Part shown: one piece after another, positions 53,520-61,648 of the stretch
Numbering within the stretch: position 1 is the first letter of the stretch
Layout: every line of letters starts with the position of its first letter
Assembly (NCBI RefSeq): GCF_020731145.1
Contig: NZ_JAJFZN010000005.1
Coordinates: forward strand, 124,001-188,000
Source of the DNA: Sneathiella sp. HT1-7
Lineage (GTDB): Bacteria > Pseudomonadota > Alphaproteobacteria > Sneathiellales > Sneathiellaceae
Reading direction: 5' to 3'
DNA length: 64,000 nt
The notes under the pieces: model-generated
What the model was told of the DNA's origin: nothing
Databases searched by the model: none
What the model saw: the letters and a program-made list of their open reading frames with translations, nothing else
Translations under genes and position numbers: made by a program

Positions 53520-54509
53520 ATGAGCGACACATTCAGAGCCTTGGTCATAGAAGATCAGGATGGAAAACAGCAGGCCGTATTCAAGGACCTAACAGTCGGA
53601 GATCTTCCTGATGAGGACGTTCTTGTCGAAATTTCCTACTCAACGCTGAACTATAAAGATGGTCTCGCCGTTTCCGGCAAAGGAATTGCGCGCCGTTTGC
53701 CAATGGTTGGCGGCGTTGATCTTGCTGGTACAGTCCTGGAAAGCAAATCTCCGGACTTTAAGCCGGGCGATAAGGTCATCGTCAATGGTTATGGCCTCTC
53801 TGAGCTTTATTGGGGTGGATACAGTCAAAAGCAAAAACTTAAATCCGAATGGCTGATCAAGCTGCCAGATGCCTTTTCGATGCAAGAATCAATGGCGATC
53901 GGTACGGCGGGATATACCTCCATGCTTTGTGTATTGGCGCTGGAAAAAGCCGGTGTGACGCCAGACAAAGGCGAAATTCTGGTGACGGGTGCCGCAGGCG
54001 GCGTTGGCTCCGTTGCGATCGCGATACTTGCCAAGCTTGGCTATCAAGTAGTTGCATCGAGCGGGCGGGAAGAAACCCATGATTATTTGAAAAAGCTGGG
54101 GGCCAAGGAAGTTATCAGTCGTGAGGAAACAATGGGTAAGGGGCGTCCCTTTGATAAGGAGCGTTGGGCCGGTGCCGTCGATTGCGTCGGCAGCAAGATT
54201 TTGGCCGCTGTGATTGCTCAGACTAATTATGGAGGTGCCGTTGCCGCTTGTGGCTTGGCTGGCGGGAATGACCTCCCGACGTCGGTTCTCCCCTTCATCC
54301 TTAGGAGTGTTTCCCTGCTTGGTGTTGATAGCGTTATGGCTCCACGCGAAAAGCGTATTGAGGCCTGGTCGCGTTTGGCAACGGATCTTGATAAATCTCT
54401 CTTTGCTGACATGACGCGTGTTGAACCGATGAGCAATCTGCCGACACTTGCAAATGATATTCTGAAAGGTCAGATTCAGGGGCGTGTCGTAATCGACGTC
54501 AACGCCTGA
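53520..54509 (+). CDS. acuI: Acrylyl-CoA reductase AcuI (YhdH family)
   Basis: A 329-aa zinc-free medium-chain dehydrogenase. YSTLNYKDGLAVSGKGIARRLPMVGGVDLAGTV is the substrate half, and VTGAAGGVGSVAIAILAKLGYQVVASSGR the NADPH-binding Rossmann motif. GGAVAACGLAGGNDLPTSVLPFILR and LLGVDSVM fit the AcuI/YhdH subgroup. AcuI reduces toxic acrylyl-CoA to propionyl-CoA and is part of DMSP/acrylate detoxification in marine bacteria, though it is also widespread outside. GAGAGGAA is upstream. No DMSP lyase gene is in this window. Confidence 0.93.
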   Translation: MSDTFRALVIEDQDGKQQAVFKDLTVGDLPDEDVLVEISYSTLNYKDGLAVSGKGIARRLPMVGGVDLAGTVLESKSPDFKPGDKVIVNGYGLSELYWGGYSQKQKLKSEWLIKLPDAFSMQESMAIGTAGYTSMLCVLALEKAGVTPDKGEILVTGAAGGVGSVAIAILAKLGYQVVASSGREETHDYLKKLGAKEVISREETMGKGRPFDKERWAGAVDCVGSKILAAVIAQTNYGGAVAACGLAGGNDLPTSVLPFILRSVSLLGVDSVMAPREKRIEAWSRLATDLDKSLFADMTRVEPMSNLPTLANDILKGQIQGRVVIDVNA

Positions 54510-54511
54510 GA

Positions 54512-55291
54512 TTAAGAGTTTTCGGGGCGGCCTTTGGCAACAAAAAACGGGTTGTCATGGCCGTCCTTTCCATAGGTAAGCGGCGCGCCATCAAGCGTTT
54601 CAACTGTGCCGCCCGCTGCCTCAAGAATAGCCTGTCCAGCGCCGATATCCCATTCCATAGTGCGCCCAAAGCGGGGATAGAGGTCGGCTTTACCCTCTGC
54701 CAGAAGACAGAGCTTCAGAGATGAGCCCGCGGAAATGAGCTCAGCTACTTCAAACTTTGCGATATAGTCATCGGTCTCTGGCGTTCTGTGTGACCGACTT
54801 GCGACAACAGTGAGCCCGCCCGCTGGGGGCGTGCGCGCGGCAATGGCTTTAGGCTCGTTCTCACCATCCTGCCGCCAGACCTTGCCGGATCCTTCGGCAT
54901 AATAGGTTGTGTCCTTAACGGGCACATGAATCACGCCCATGGTCGGTCGGCCTTGCTCGACGAGCGCGATATTAACTGTGAACTCACCGCGTTTCTGAAC
55001 AAATTCTTTTGTTCCGTCAAGAGGGTCAACAAGCCAGAAGATGCCACCCGATAAATCGGGGACTTTTCCGGCTGCTTCGCTTTCTTCGGCCAAAACTGGA
55101 ATGTCAGGAGTGAGCTCTTCGAGCCCTTTTAGGATAATTTTTTCTGCTTCAACGTCCGCTTCCGTAACCGGAGATGAGTCAGTCTTTGTCTTCACGTCGA
55201 AGTCCTGCTGGTAAATTGTCAGGATCTTGTCGCCGGTCTCCCGTGCGAGTTTAGTGATGGCCAAGGTGAGGGCCGGACGGTCGAGTGTCAT
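54512..55291 (-). CDS. cysQ: 3'(2'),5'-bisphosphate nucleotidase CysQ
   Basis: A 259-aa inositol-monophosphatase-fold enzyme. TEADVEAEKIIL and LAEESEAAG bind metal, WLVDPLDGTKEFVQKRGEFTVNIALVE is the catalytic DPLDGT motif, and EWDIGAGQAILEAAGG holds the last aspartate. CysQ removes 3'-phosphoadenosine 5'-phosphate formed in sulfate assimilation. It is convergent with acuI, 2 bp apart. Confidence 0.94.
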   Translation of the reverse strand: MTLDRPALTLAITKLARETGDKILTIYQQDFDVKTKTDSSPVTEADVEAEKIILKGLEELTPDIPVLAEESEAAGKVPDLSGGIFWLVDPLDGTKEFVQKRGEFTVNIALVEQGRPTMGVIHVPVKDTTYYAEGSGKVWRQDGENEPKAIAARTPPAGGLTVVASRSHRTPETDDYIAKFEVAELISAGSSLKLCLLAEGKADLYPRFGRTMEWDIGAGQAILEAAGGTVETLDGAPLTYGKDGHDNPFFVAKGRPENS

Positions 55292-55380
55292 GAATTATTC
55301 CTGATGACATGATGGGGCCGAAATCAATCAACAACATATCGATTAAAACGGCTATGTCACTCCCGAAAAGGTTGGAAGGT

Positions 55381-56442
55381 TTATTTTGTGGGGATGGCAC
55401 TGCGGCTGCGCAATTTGAATTGTTTAGCTATCCCGAGGGAGGGTTTCTCAATGATCGTCCATGATAGAACCGCGCAGAGGAGAGTGAGCGGAAGGGCATA
55501 TATAATATTGAGAAACGGGTTGGTGATATCTGAATAGGCAACGAGTTGCTGAATGGGAAAGGCGTATATGTAGATGCCGTATGAATAATCCCCGAGCCGG
55601 TTATAGTTCTTGATTTTTCCACCAGGTAAAAAGGCGAGTAGAAAAATGATATAGGTGAGGGACAGCATGAAAATTTCCCGAAAAAAGAAGCTGTCGTAAA
55701 GAAGCGCGGTCAAGATCACAAGACCACCTCCAATTCCCCAGTGCAGGATAATTTTCTGCCGCCATACAAACAGAACAACGCCAACCAAGAAAGGAAAGGC
55801 CAGCTTAGCAAGTGCCACCAGTCGGGATTGCGGTTCGAAATAGATGATGGCCGCGTAACAAACGATAAATGCAAGCCATGCAATGAGCATGAGGCGGGGC
55901 GTTTTTAACAGCCCTGCAATCCCCAAAGCAGTCACGAAAAAATAGCAAACCAGTTCATGACTCAATGTCCAGAGGGGAATATTGATTGAACCGCCGACGG
56001 GATTGCCTTTGAATACGCCAGGCAGATATTGTTCAAGCGAAAACAGTGTGAAATTGCGCAAAATATAATCTGGCGCCGCGAGCCATACCGACTTAACGTC
56101 AGCGACCGTTATCAACGGGGCCAATATCAACGCGGTAACAAGTAATACAACAAGGAGTGCTGGAAATATCCGCATAACGCGCGAAAACCAGAAACGCTTG
56201 AAATTTGGATCACGGATATAACTTTGTGCAATAAGATATCCGGAGATCGCGAAAAAAATGGAAACGCATATTATTCCGAGGTCAATTCCATGCAGAATGT
56301 CATGGAGAGGCTGTTCGGCGATACTGCCCGTTGAAATTGGCCAGGCGTGAGAAACCAGTACGCCGGCCGCGGCAAACATCCTGATCAGATTCAGGTTGTT
56401 GTCACGCCCCTTGTCGACATCTGACAAAAATACTGATTTCAT
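55381..56442 (-). CDS. Acyltransferase 3 family membrane protein (OafA/WecH-like)
   Basis: A 353-aa protein with about ten helices. NNLNLIRMFAAAGVLVSHAWPIS starts with the catalytic-type His of the acyltransferase-3 family, and VSIFFAISGYLIAQSYIRDPNFKRFWFSRVMRIFPALLVVLL is the signature R...RR.P segment. IPLWTLSHELVCYFF, the later WxLxxE box, is present. Such enzymes transfer acetyl or succinyl groups to surface polysaccharides or periplasmic glucans. No glycosyltransferase is nearby. Confidence 0.92.
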   Translation of the reverse strand: MKSVFLSDVDKGRDNNLNLIRMFAAAGVLVSHAWPISTGSIAEQPLHDILHGIDLGIICVSIFFAISGYLIAQSYIRDPNFKRFWFSRVMRIFPALLVVLLVTALILAPLITVADVKSVWLAAPDYILRNFTLFSLEQYLPGVFKGNPVGGSINIPLWTLSHELVCYFFVTALGIAGLLKTPRLMLIAWLAFIVCYAAIIYFEPQSRLVALAKLAFPFLVGVVLFVWRQKIILHWGIGGGLVILTALLYDSFFFREIFMLSLTYIIFLLAFLPGGKIKNYNRLGDYSYGIYIYAFPIQQLVAYSDITNPFLNIIYALPLTLLCAVLSWTIIEKPSLGIAKQFKLRSRSAIPTK

Positions 56443-56571
56443 GGGACACTTTCTTGGGTTGCTGTCTGAAAAGGTCCGTTACTCTGAAATAACGGGTCGA
56501 TCACCGACTGCTAAACTGCTAATTTAACACGAATTTATTTACAAATAAATGTACTGGGGTGGCGAACAAGG

Positions 56572-57438
56572 ATGAAGGAGTTTACGATCACACCCGATCC
56601 AAAAGCGACCGCGCTGAGCGAGAGTTTGGGCGGCGTTGATCAAAATGGTACCGCGGTCGTTTTGCCTGTCGTTGTTGAGAGGCCGCTCACCTTGTTTCTT
56701 AATCGCCAGGAGATTGTTACAATGATGACCATTGGCGATTATCCTGACTATCTCGCGCTTGGATATTTGCTTAACCAGAACATGCTGCAAATGGAAGATG
56801 AAGTAACAGGCATTGATTATGACGATGACCTGGGTGTTGTCGTGGTTCGTACAGAGCGGGAAACGGACTTTGAAGAAAAGTTGAAGAAGAAAACACAAAC
56901 CTCCGGCTGCGCGCAGGGTACTGTCTTCGGCGATGTTATGGAGAAGTTTGGGGATATTATCCTTGATCCGGAGGCGGTGCTTAAGACCTCCTGGATTTAT
57001 GCTCTTTCGCGCAAAATTAATCAGCAACCGTCGCTTTATTTGGAAGCCGGGGCCATTCATGGCTGTGTCCTATGTGAAGAAGATCGTCCCCTTGTTTATA
57101 TGGAGGATGTGGGTCGGCATAATGCCATTGATAAAATTGCTGGATATATGTGGCGCCATGGCATCTCTTCAAAGGCAAAAATTTTTTATACGACCGGGCG
57201 GCTAACGTCGGAGATGGTGATCAAGACAGTCCAGATGCAAATCCCGATTGTCATCTCTCGATCTGGCTTTACGGCCTGGGGAGTTGATCTTGCCCGTCAA
57301 GCTAATCTGACGCTCGTTGGTCGAGCAAAAGGTAAGCGTTTTGTTTGCCTATCTGGCGTTGAGCGGCTGGTTTTCGATATCGACCCAGCGACAGTTCCGG
57401 AAGAATCCAGTAAACATCAGCGAAAGGCTGCCCGATGA
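56572..57438 (+). CDS. fdhD: Formate dehydrogenase sulfurtransferase accessory protein FdhD
   Basis: A 288-aa protein. EFTITPDPKATALSES..., EIVTMMTIGDYPDYLALGYLLNQNML, LYLEAGAIHGCVLCE, and DVGRHNAIDKIAGYM follow the FdhD fold. The sulfur-transfer loop reads SGCAQGT and has a single cysteine, where the E. coli type has CxxC. FdhD passes sulfur from IscS to the molybdenum cofactor of formate dehydrogenase. Its stop overlaps the mobA start by 4 bp. No formate dehydrogenase subunit gene is in this window. Confidence 0.94.
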   Translation: MKEFTITPDPKATALSESLGGVDQNGTAVVLPVVVERPLTLFLNRQEIVTMMTIGDYPDYLALGYLLNQNMLQMEDEVTGIDYDDDLGVVVVRTERETDFEEKLKKKTQTSGCAQGTVFGDVMEKFGDIILDPEAVLKTSWIYALSRKINQQPSLYLEAGAIHGCVLCEEDRPLVYMEDVGRHNAIDKIAGYMWRHGISSKAKIFYTTGRLTSEMVIKTVQMQIPIVISRSGFTAWGVDLARQANLTLVGRAKGKRFVCLSGVERLVFDIDPATVPEESSKHQRKAAR

Positions 57439-58064
57439 CAGGCGATCCACAAAAATTTCCATGCCTTTTACTGGCAGGTGGACAATCGCGGCGAATGGGC
57501 GGCGGCGCAAAGTTTTTGAAGAAGCTGGGGGGGAAGACCCTGCTGATGTATATTGTTGATGCGCTCCGCCCGCAAGTTGGTGAATTTGCACTGAATATGA
57601 ATATGGAAGCGGGCGCTGATACACCGCCTAATATTCCCGTCATAAAGGATAGTATTTCTGGGTTTGCGGGTCCTCTCGCGGGAGTATTAACCGGTATGAT
57701 GTATTTTAATGAGAGGGGCATGAAGGCAACCCATATGCTAAGTGTGCCAACGGATGCCCCCTTTATTCCTGCTGATCTTGTCGGGCGCCTCGCATCTGGA
57801 ATAGAAGGTAATACCAACAAAATTGTCATGGCGAATTCGGTCGGAAGGGTGCACCCGGTTGTCGCGCTCTGGCCTCTCTCGCTTGCCGAAGACCTGCGGG
57901 CCGCGCTGGTTGAGGAAGATCTCCGAAAAATTCTTGTCTTCGCAGACAGATATCCCCGAAGCGAGGTTGTCTGGAACGAAAGCGAGGGTGACCCGTTCTT
58001 CAATATCAATCGGCCGGAAGACTTTGAAGAAGCGGAGCGACGGTTGTCCCGTGCCCTGAGCTAG
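57435..58064 (+). CDS. mobA: Molybdenum cofactor guanylyltransferase
   Basis: A 209-aa protein. LLAGGQSRRMGGGAKFLKKLGG is the GTP- and cofactor-binding loop, VIKDSISGFAGPLAGVLTGM and MLSVPTDAPFIPADLVGRL supply the GPL and metal-binding Asp motifs, and HPVVALWP follows. It attaches GMP to molybdopterin. The 4-bp overlap with fdhD (ATGA) makes a cofactor-maturation pair for the DMSO-reductase family, of which formate dehydrogenase is one. Confidence 0.95.
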   Translation: MTGDPQKFPCLLLAGGQSRRMGGGAKFLKKLGGKTLLMYIVDALRPQVGEFALNMNMEAGADTPPNIPVIKDSISGFAGPLAGVLTGMMYFNERGMKATHMLSVPTDAPFIPADLVGRLASGIEGNTNKIVMANSVGRVHPVVALWPLSLAEDLRAALVEEDLRKILVFADRYPRSEVVWNESEGDPFFNINRPEDFEEAERRLSRALS

Positions 58065-58954
58065 CGCGATTTGGAGGGAATGTTTATTAGTGCGACGCCC
58101 AGGATGGCGGTCAAAATGCCTAGGCCGACGATAAACGAAAACTGCTCTCCCAGAACGACGATGCCCAGCATCACACCAACGCCCATCCTTAAATAGCTCT
58201 GGCTCGCTGTACCAAGGGATCCTAGCGTGTTGATCAGACGGAAATAGAGGAGTAGGGCCAGTGCCGTTCCAAAGGTGCCAAGGATGACAACCGCAGTGAG
58301 CGATTCAATAGACGGAGAAAGCGTCCAGGGTTGATCAATGATAAGGCTCGCCGGAATGAGGACCGCGCAGGCTGAAATCATAACGCCTGCAGCGGTAACG
58401 GTCGAGGGAAGAGAGGCGAACTTCCGCCCGTTGATCGCCGCATAACCATACAGCATGGCACTTGCAAGGATCGCGAGTTGAGCGACGACTTGTTGTCCCA
58501 GGCTTTGCAGGGCATCGACGCCGATGATCAGAATCACTCCGGCAAGTCCGATAAAGGCACCTGCAATCTTTCGGATTGTTACTGTCTCATGCCGGGTAAT
58601 TAGCCAGGTTAGTAGAAAAACGAATATGGGTGACGTTGAATTCAGGACGGTGGCGAGACCGCTCTCGACATATTGCTGGCCCCAGGCAAGAAGTGTCCAA
58701 GCGCCGAAACTGTTAAAAAATGACTGGATCGCAAAATTTCGCCATGTCGGGAGATCTGTTGGCAGCCGGTACCCCTGTCGCCAGACAACAATCAACAAGA
58801 CAAACGCCGCGACGGATACGCGGAGCGCAACGAGTGATGCTGGCGGAATTGTCTCTACACCGATGCGAATGAGAAGATAAGAAGATCCCCAAAGGCACGC
58901 CAGCAGGATAAGCAGAAAATATTCTCTCGTTCGATTTATGGGTGACGCGGAAAT
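58061..58954 (-). CDS. DMT/EamA family transporter with non-canonical start (ATT proposed)
   Basis: The frame is open from a TAA at 58975 down to 58061 and encodes ten helices in two EamA repeats. The first helix FLLILLACLWGSSYLLIRIGVETIPPASLVALR is a textbook EamA N-terminus and lies between 58918 and 58823, yet the frame has no ATG, GTG or TTG upstream of it. The first such codon, TTG at 58798, would cut away helix 1 and half of helix 2. ATT at 58954, 8 nt after AAAGG, gives 297 aa, the normal length. A start-codon mutation or a sequencing error is the alternative. It is convergent with mobA, overlapping by 4 bp. Confidence 0.72.
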   Translation of the reverse strand: MSASPINRTREYFLLILLACLWGSSYLLIRIGVETIPPASLVALRVSVAAFVLLIVVWRQGYRLPTDLPTWRNFAIQSFFNSFGAWTLLAWGQQYVESGLATVLNSTSPIFVFLLTWLITRHETVTIRKIAGAFIGLAGVILIIGVDALQSLGQQVVAQLAILASAMLYGYAAINGRKFASLPSTVTAAGVMISACAVLIPASLIIDQPWTLSPSIESLTAVVILGTFGTALALLLYFRLINTLGSLGTASQSYLRMGVGVMLGIVVLGEQFSFIVGLGILTAILGVALINIPSKSR

Positions 58955-59086
58955 GAGACTGGCCTTTGTTGGTTAAGTTGGATGCGCTTTGGAGAATAGC
59001 TTTCTTGATTTTGAAATTGCTTCGTTCCGGATCGAACTATCCGCAGAATGATACAACCGAGCCATGTTGGGAAGATTAATGTTTGA

Positions 59087-59986
59087 TCAGGCCTCTCCCA
59101 TTAGCTTTTTCCGCCGTCGCTCGACAATATCGCTCAGGAAATCACTAACGGCCTTGATGCGCGCAAGGTCGTGTATGTCTTCAGGGGTATTCAGCCAATA
59201 GCTCCGTTCGATGCTTACGTCTTCGGGGAGGATTGGGACAAGCTCTGGATACTCATCAACCGAAAAGCAATGTAGGATACTGATGCCCGACCCGGCGAGG
59301 GTTGCTTGAAACTGGAAAACAATGCTGGAACTTTTCAGGCTGATATTTGGATTTCCGATGACATCATTCAGATAGAGAAGCTGCGGGTCTGGCACCAATT
59401 CTTCGATATAGGAAATAAAGTTGTGGTGACGCAAATCCTCTCGTGTTTTTATTGGTTCGTGATTTTTGAGATAGTCCTGCGTCGCATAGAGCCGAAGCCG
59501 ATAGTCGGTCAGTTTTCTGGAGATCAAGCGGCCTGAATTAGGACGGCCAAGGGTGATGGACAAATCAGCCTCTCGCTTGGAAAGGCTGACAAATCGGTCA
59601 TTAGCCACGAACTCTAATTCGATCTTGGGGTGCAATTTTTGAAACGCAGGCAGCTCTTTTGACAAAAACTGACTGCCAAATCCTTCCGGGACACCAAGAC
59701 GCACCGTCCCGGTAAGTGTTTGGTTTTCACCACCAACCGTATCCTGCACAGTCGCAGAGGCGCTTTCCATCTGTTCTGCCAGTGGAAGCAGCCTTTCACC
59801 GGCCTCGGTGAGGACAAACCCACGCGATGTGGCTTCGAATAATTTGGCGTCCAGTTTTTCTTCCAGTGCGAGGACACGGCGGCCAACAGTAGTATGATCC
59901 ACTTTGAGTGCTTTAGCTACTTCCGTCAGGCGGCCTTTACGGCTAAGCTCTAAAAAGAAACGAATGTCGTTCCAGTCAAATATAAT
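59087..59986 (-). CDS. LysR-family transcriptional regulator with non-canonical start (ATT proposed)
   Basis: A regulator of about 299 aa. The helix-turn-helix FDWNDIRFFLELSRKGRLTEVAKALKVDHTTVGRRVLALEEKL begins right after the codons ATT-ATA at 59986-59981. No ATG, GTG or TTG is in frame ahead of it; the first, GTG at 59902, would remove half the DNA-binding domain. ATT with GAGG 5 nt upstream is the best start. The C-terminal part is the substrate-binding domain of LysR type, with GTVRLGVPEGFGSQFL. It is divergent from mmsA, so it probably controls it in answer to a valine-pathway metabolite. Confidence 0.78.
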   Translation of the reverse strand: MIFDWNDIRFFLELSRKGRLTEVAKALKVDHTTVGRRVLALEEKLDAKLFEATSRGFVLTEAGERLLPLAEQMESASATVQDTVGGENQTLTGTVRLGVPEGFGSQFLSKELPAFQKLHPKIELEFVANDRFVSLSKREADLSITLGRPNSGRLISRKLTDYRLRLYATQDYLKNHEPIKTREDLRHHNFISYIEELVPDPQLLYLNDVIGNPNISLKSSSIVFQFQATLAGSGISILHCFSVDEYPELVPILPEDVSIERSYWLNTPEDIHDLARIKAVSDFLSDIVERRRKKLMGEA

Positions 59987-59996
59987 AAATACCTCG

Positions 59997-60012
59997 TGTG
60001 CAAATTTACACA
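59997..60012. promoter_or_regulatory. Near-perfect 16-bp palindrome, likely LysR operator
   Basis: TGTG-c-AAATTT-a-CACA, symmetric except for one base pair. It lies 10 bp ahead of the LysR start and 85 bp ahead of mmsA, in the shared promoter region. LysR proteins bind inverted repeats with T/A-rich centres at divergent promoters. Confidence 0.6.
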
Positions 60013-60046
60013 GGGAATGTGCGTTCTTATCTAATTACTTTGCAAT

Positions 60047-60060
60047 TTTACCTATGTAAA
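60047..60060. promoter_or_regulatory. Inverted repeat near the mmsA promoter
   Basis: TTTAC and GTAAA are 5-bp arms with 4 nt between. It lies about 36 bp ahead of mmsA, where it could be the activation site of the LysR protein. Weaker than the palindrome at 59997-60012. Confidence 0.4.
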
Positions 60061-60096
60061 GTGGCGTGAAATAAGCGCTCATTGGGAGAAAATAGA

Positions 60097-61590
60097 ATGA
60101 CAGAACAGTTGAAGCATTATATCGGCGGTCAGTATGTGGCCGGGACGTCCGGACGGTTCAGCCCGGTTTATAATCCAAGTACCGGCGAACATATGGCAGA
60201 TGTTCCCCTCGCGACGGAAGCTGAAATTGGCGATACGATTGCCAACAGCCTTGCGGCTTTTCCTGATTGGGCAAATACCTCCCCGATTACACGTGCGCGG
60301 GTTATGTTCAAATTTAAGCAGCTGGTCGAAGAAAATATTGATGAGCTAGCCGCGCTGCTTGCGAGCGAGCACGGCAAGGTACATTCCGACGCCAAGGGCT
60401 CGATCATTCGCGGTCTTGAGGTTGTTGAATTTGCCTGTGGTATTCCGCATCTTCTTAAAGGTGAGTTTTCCGACAATGTCTCTTCCGGCATCGATATGTA
60501 CTCAATGCGCAAACCCTTGGGTGTTGTCGCGGGTATCACGCCATTTAACTTCCCGGCGATGGTGCCAATGTGGATGTTCGCGGTCGCCATTGCTTGCGGC
60601 AATACGTTCGTTCTGAAGCCATCGGAAAAAGATCCTTCCCTGCCAATGCGCCTTGGGGAATTGATGCTGGAAGCGGGTGCGCCGAAGGGTGTGCTTAATG
60701 TTGTCAATGGTGACAAGCTTGCGGTGGATACTCTTCTTGACGATCCGCGGGTAAAGGCGATTAGTTTCGTGGGCTCCACACCGATCGCGAAGTATGTCTA
60801 TTCCCGTGCAGCTGCGGCCGGTAAGCGCGTGCAGGCCATGGGCGGTGCTAAAAACCATATGCTGGTCATGCCGGATGCAGATATGGACAAAGCCGTTGAT
60901 GCGCTGATCGGCGCAGGTTACGGCTCCGCCGGGGAACGCTGCATGGCAATTTCGGTTGCTGTTGCGGTTGGTGACGCCGGCGATGAACTGATCGAGAAAC
61001 TGGCACCAAAGGTGCGCGGCCTGAAAGTCGGGCCGAGTGCGGCTGATGGCGACATGGGTCCTTTGGTCACGAAAGAGCATCTTGAAAAAGTCAAAGGCTA
61101 TGTCGATCTCGGGATTGAGGAAGGTGCTGATCTGGTCGTTGATGGCCGTGATCTCTCGCTTCAGGGATATGAAAATGGCTTCTATATGGGCGGGTGTCTT
61201 TTCGACAATGTCGGAACGGATATGCGCATTTATAAAGAAGAAATCTTTGGGCCGGTCTTATCCGTTGTGCGGGCGCCCACTTTCAATGACGCCATTGAGA
61301 TGGTCGATAACCATGAGTTTGGGAATGGCACGTCGATCTTCACACGAAATGGCGATGTTGCGCGGGCCTTTTCCAACAATGTTGAAATTGGCATGGTTGG
61401 TGTGAATGTGCCGATCCCGGTTCCGTTGGCTTTCCACAGTTTTGGTGGCTGGAAGAATTCCGCTTTCGGTGATCATAATCAGCATGGACCCGAAGGTGTA
61501 CGCTTTTACACCAAAGTGAAGACGGTCACGTCACGTTGGCCGGACAGCATCAAGGCCGGTGCCGAATTTATCATGCCGACACATAAATAA
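60097..61590 (+). CDS. mmsA: Methylmalonate-semialdehyde dehydrogenase (acylating)
   Basis: A 497-aa aldehyde dehydrogenase. The ATG has GGGAGAAAA 4-5 nt upstream. The catalytic Cys282 is in GSAGERCMAISVAV, FNFPAMVPMWMFAVAIACGNTF and VNVPIPVPLAFHSFGGWKNSAFGD are MMSDH-specific stretches, and KPSEKDPSLPM binds NAD. It converts methylmalonate semialdehyde and CoA to propionyl-CoA in valine and thymine breakdown. A LysR gene is divergent and mmsB follows 58 bp later. Confidence 0.97.
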   Translation: MTEQLKHYIGGQYVAGTSGRFSPVYNPSTGEHMADVPLATEAEIGDTIANSLAAFPDWANTSPITRARVMFKFKQLVEENIDELAALLASEHGKVHSDAKGSIIRGLEVVEFACGIPHLLKGEFSDNVSSGIDMYSMRKPLGVVAGITPFNFPAMVPMWMFAVAIACGNTFVLKPSEKDPSLPMRLGELMLEAGAPKGVLNVVNGDKLAVDTLLDDPRVKAISFVGSTPIAKYVYSRAAAAGKRVQAMGGAKNHMLVMPDADMDKAVDALIGAGYGSAGERCMAISVAVAVGDAGDELIEKLAPKVRGLKVGPSAADGDMGPLVTKEHLEKVKGYVDLGIEEGADLVVDGRDLSLQGYENGFYMGGCLFDNVGTDMRIYKEEIFGPVLSVVRAPTFNDAIEMVDNHEFGNGTSIFTRNGDVARAFSNNVEIGMVGVNVPIPVPLAFHSFGGWKNSAFGDHNQHGPEGVRFYTKVKTVTSRWPDSIKAGAEFIMPTHK

Positions 61591-61648
61591 AAGTCAGAAA
61601 AAGATGCGGGGCTCCTGGGGCTCCGCGCATATCTAGCGGGGAAATTTC

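Noticed and set aside
59087-59902. LysR gene starting at GTG 59902
   Set aside because: This start would delete the first half of the helix-turn-helix, which is clearly encoded just upstream in the same frame.
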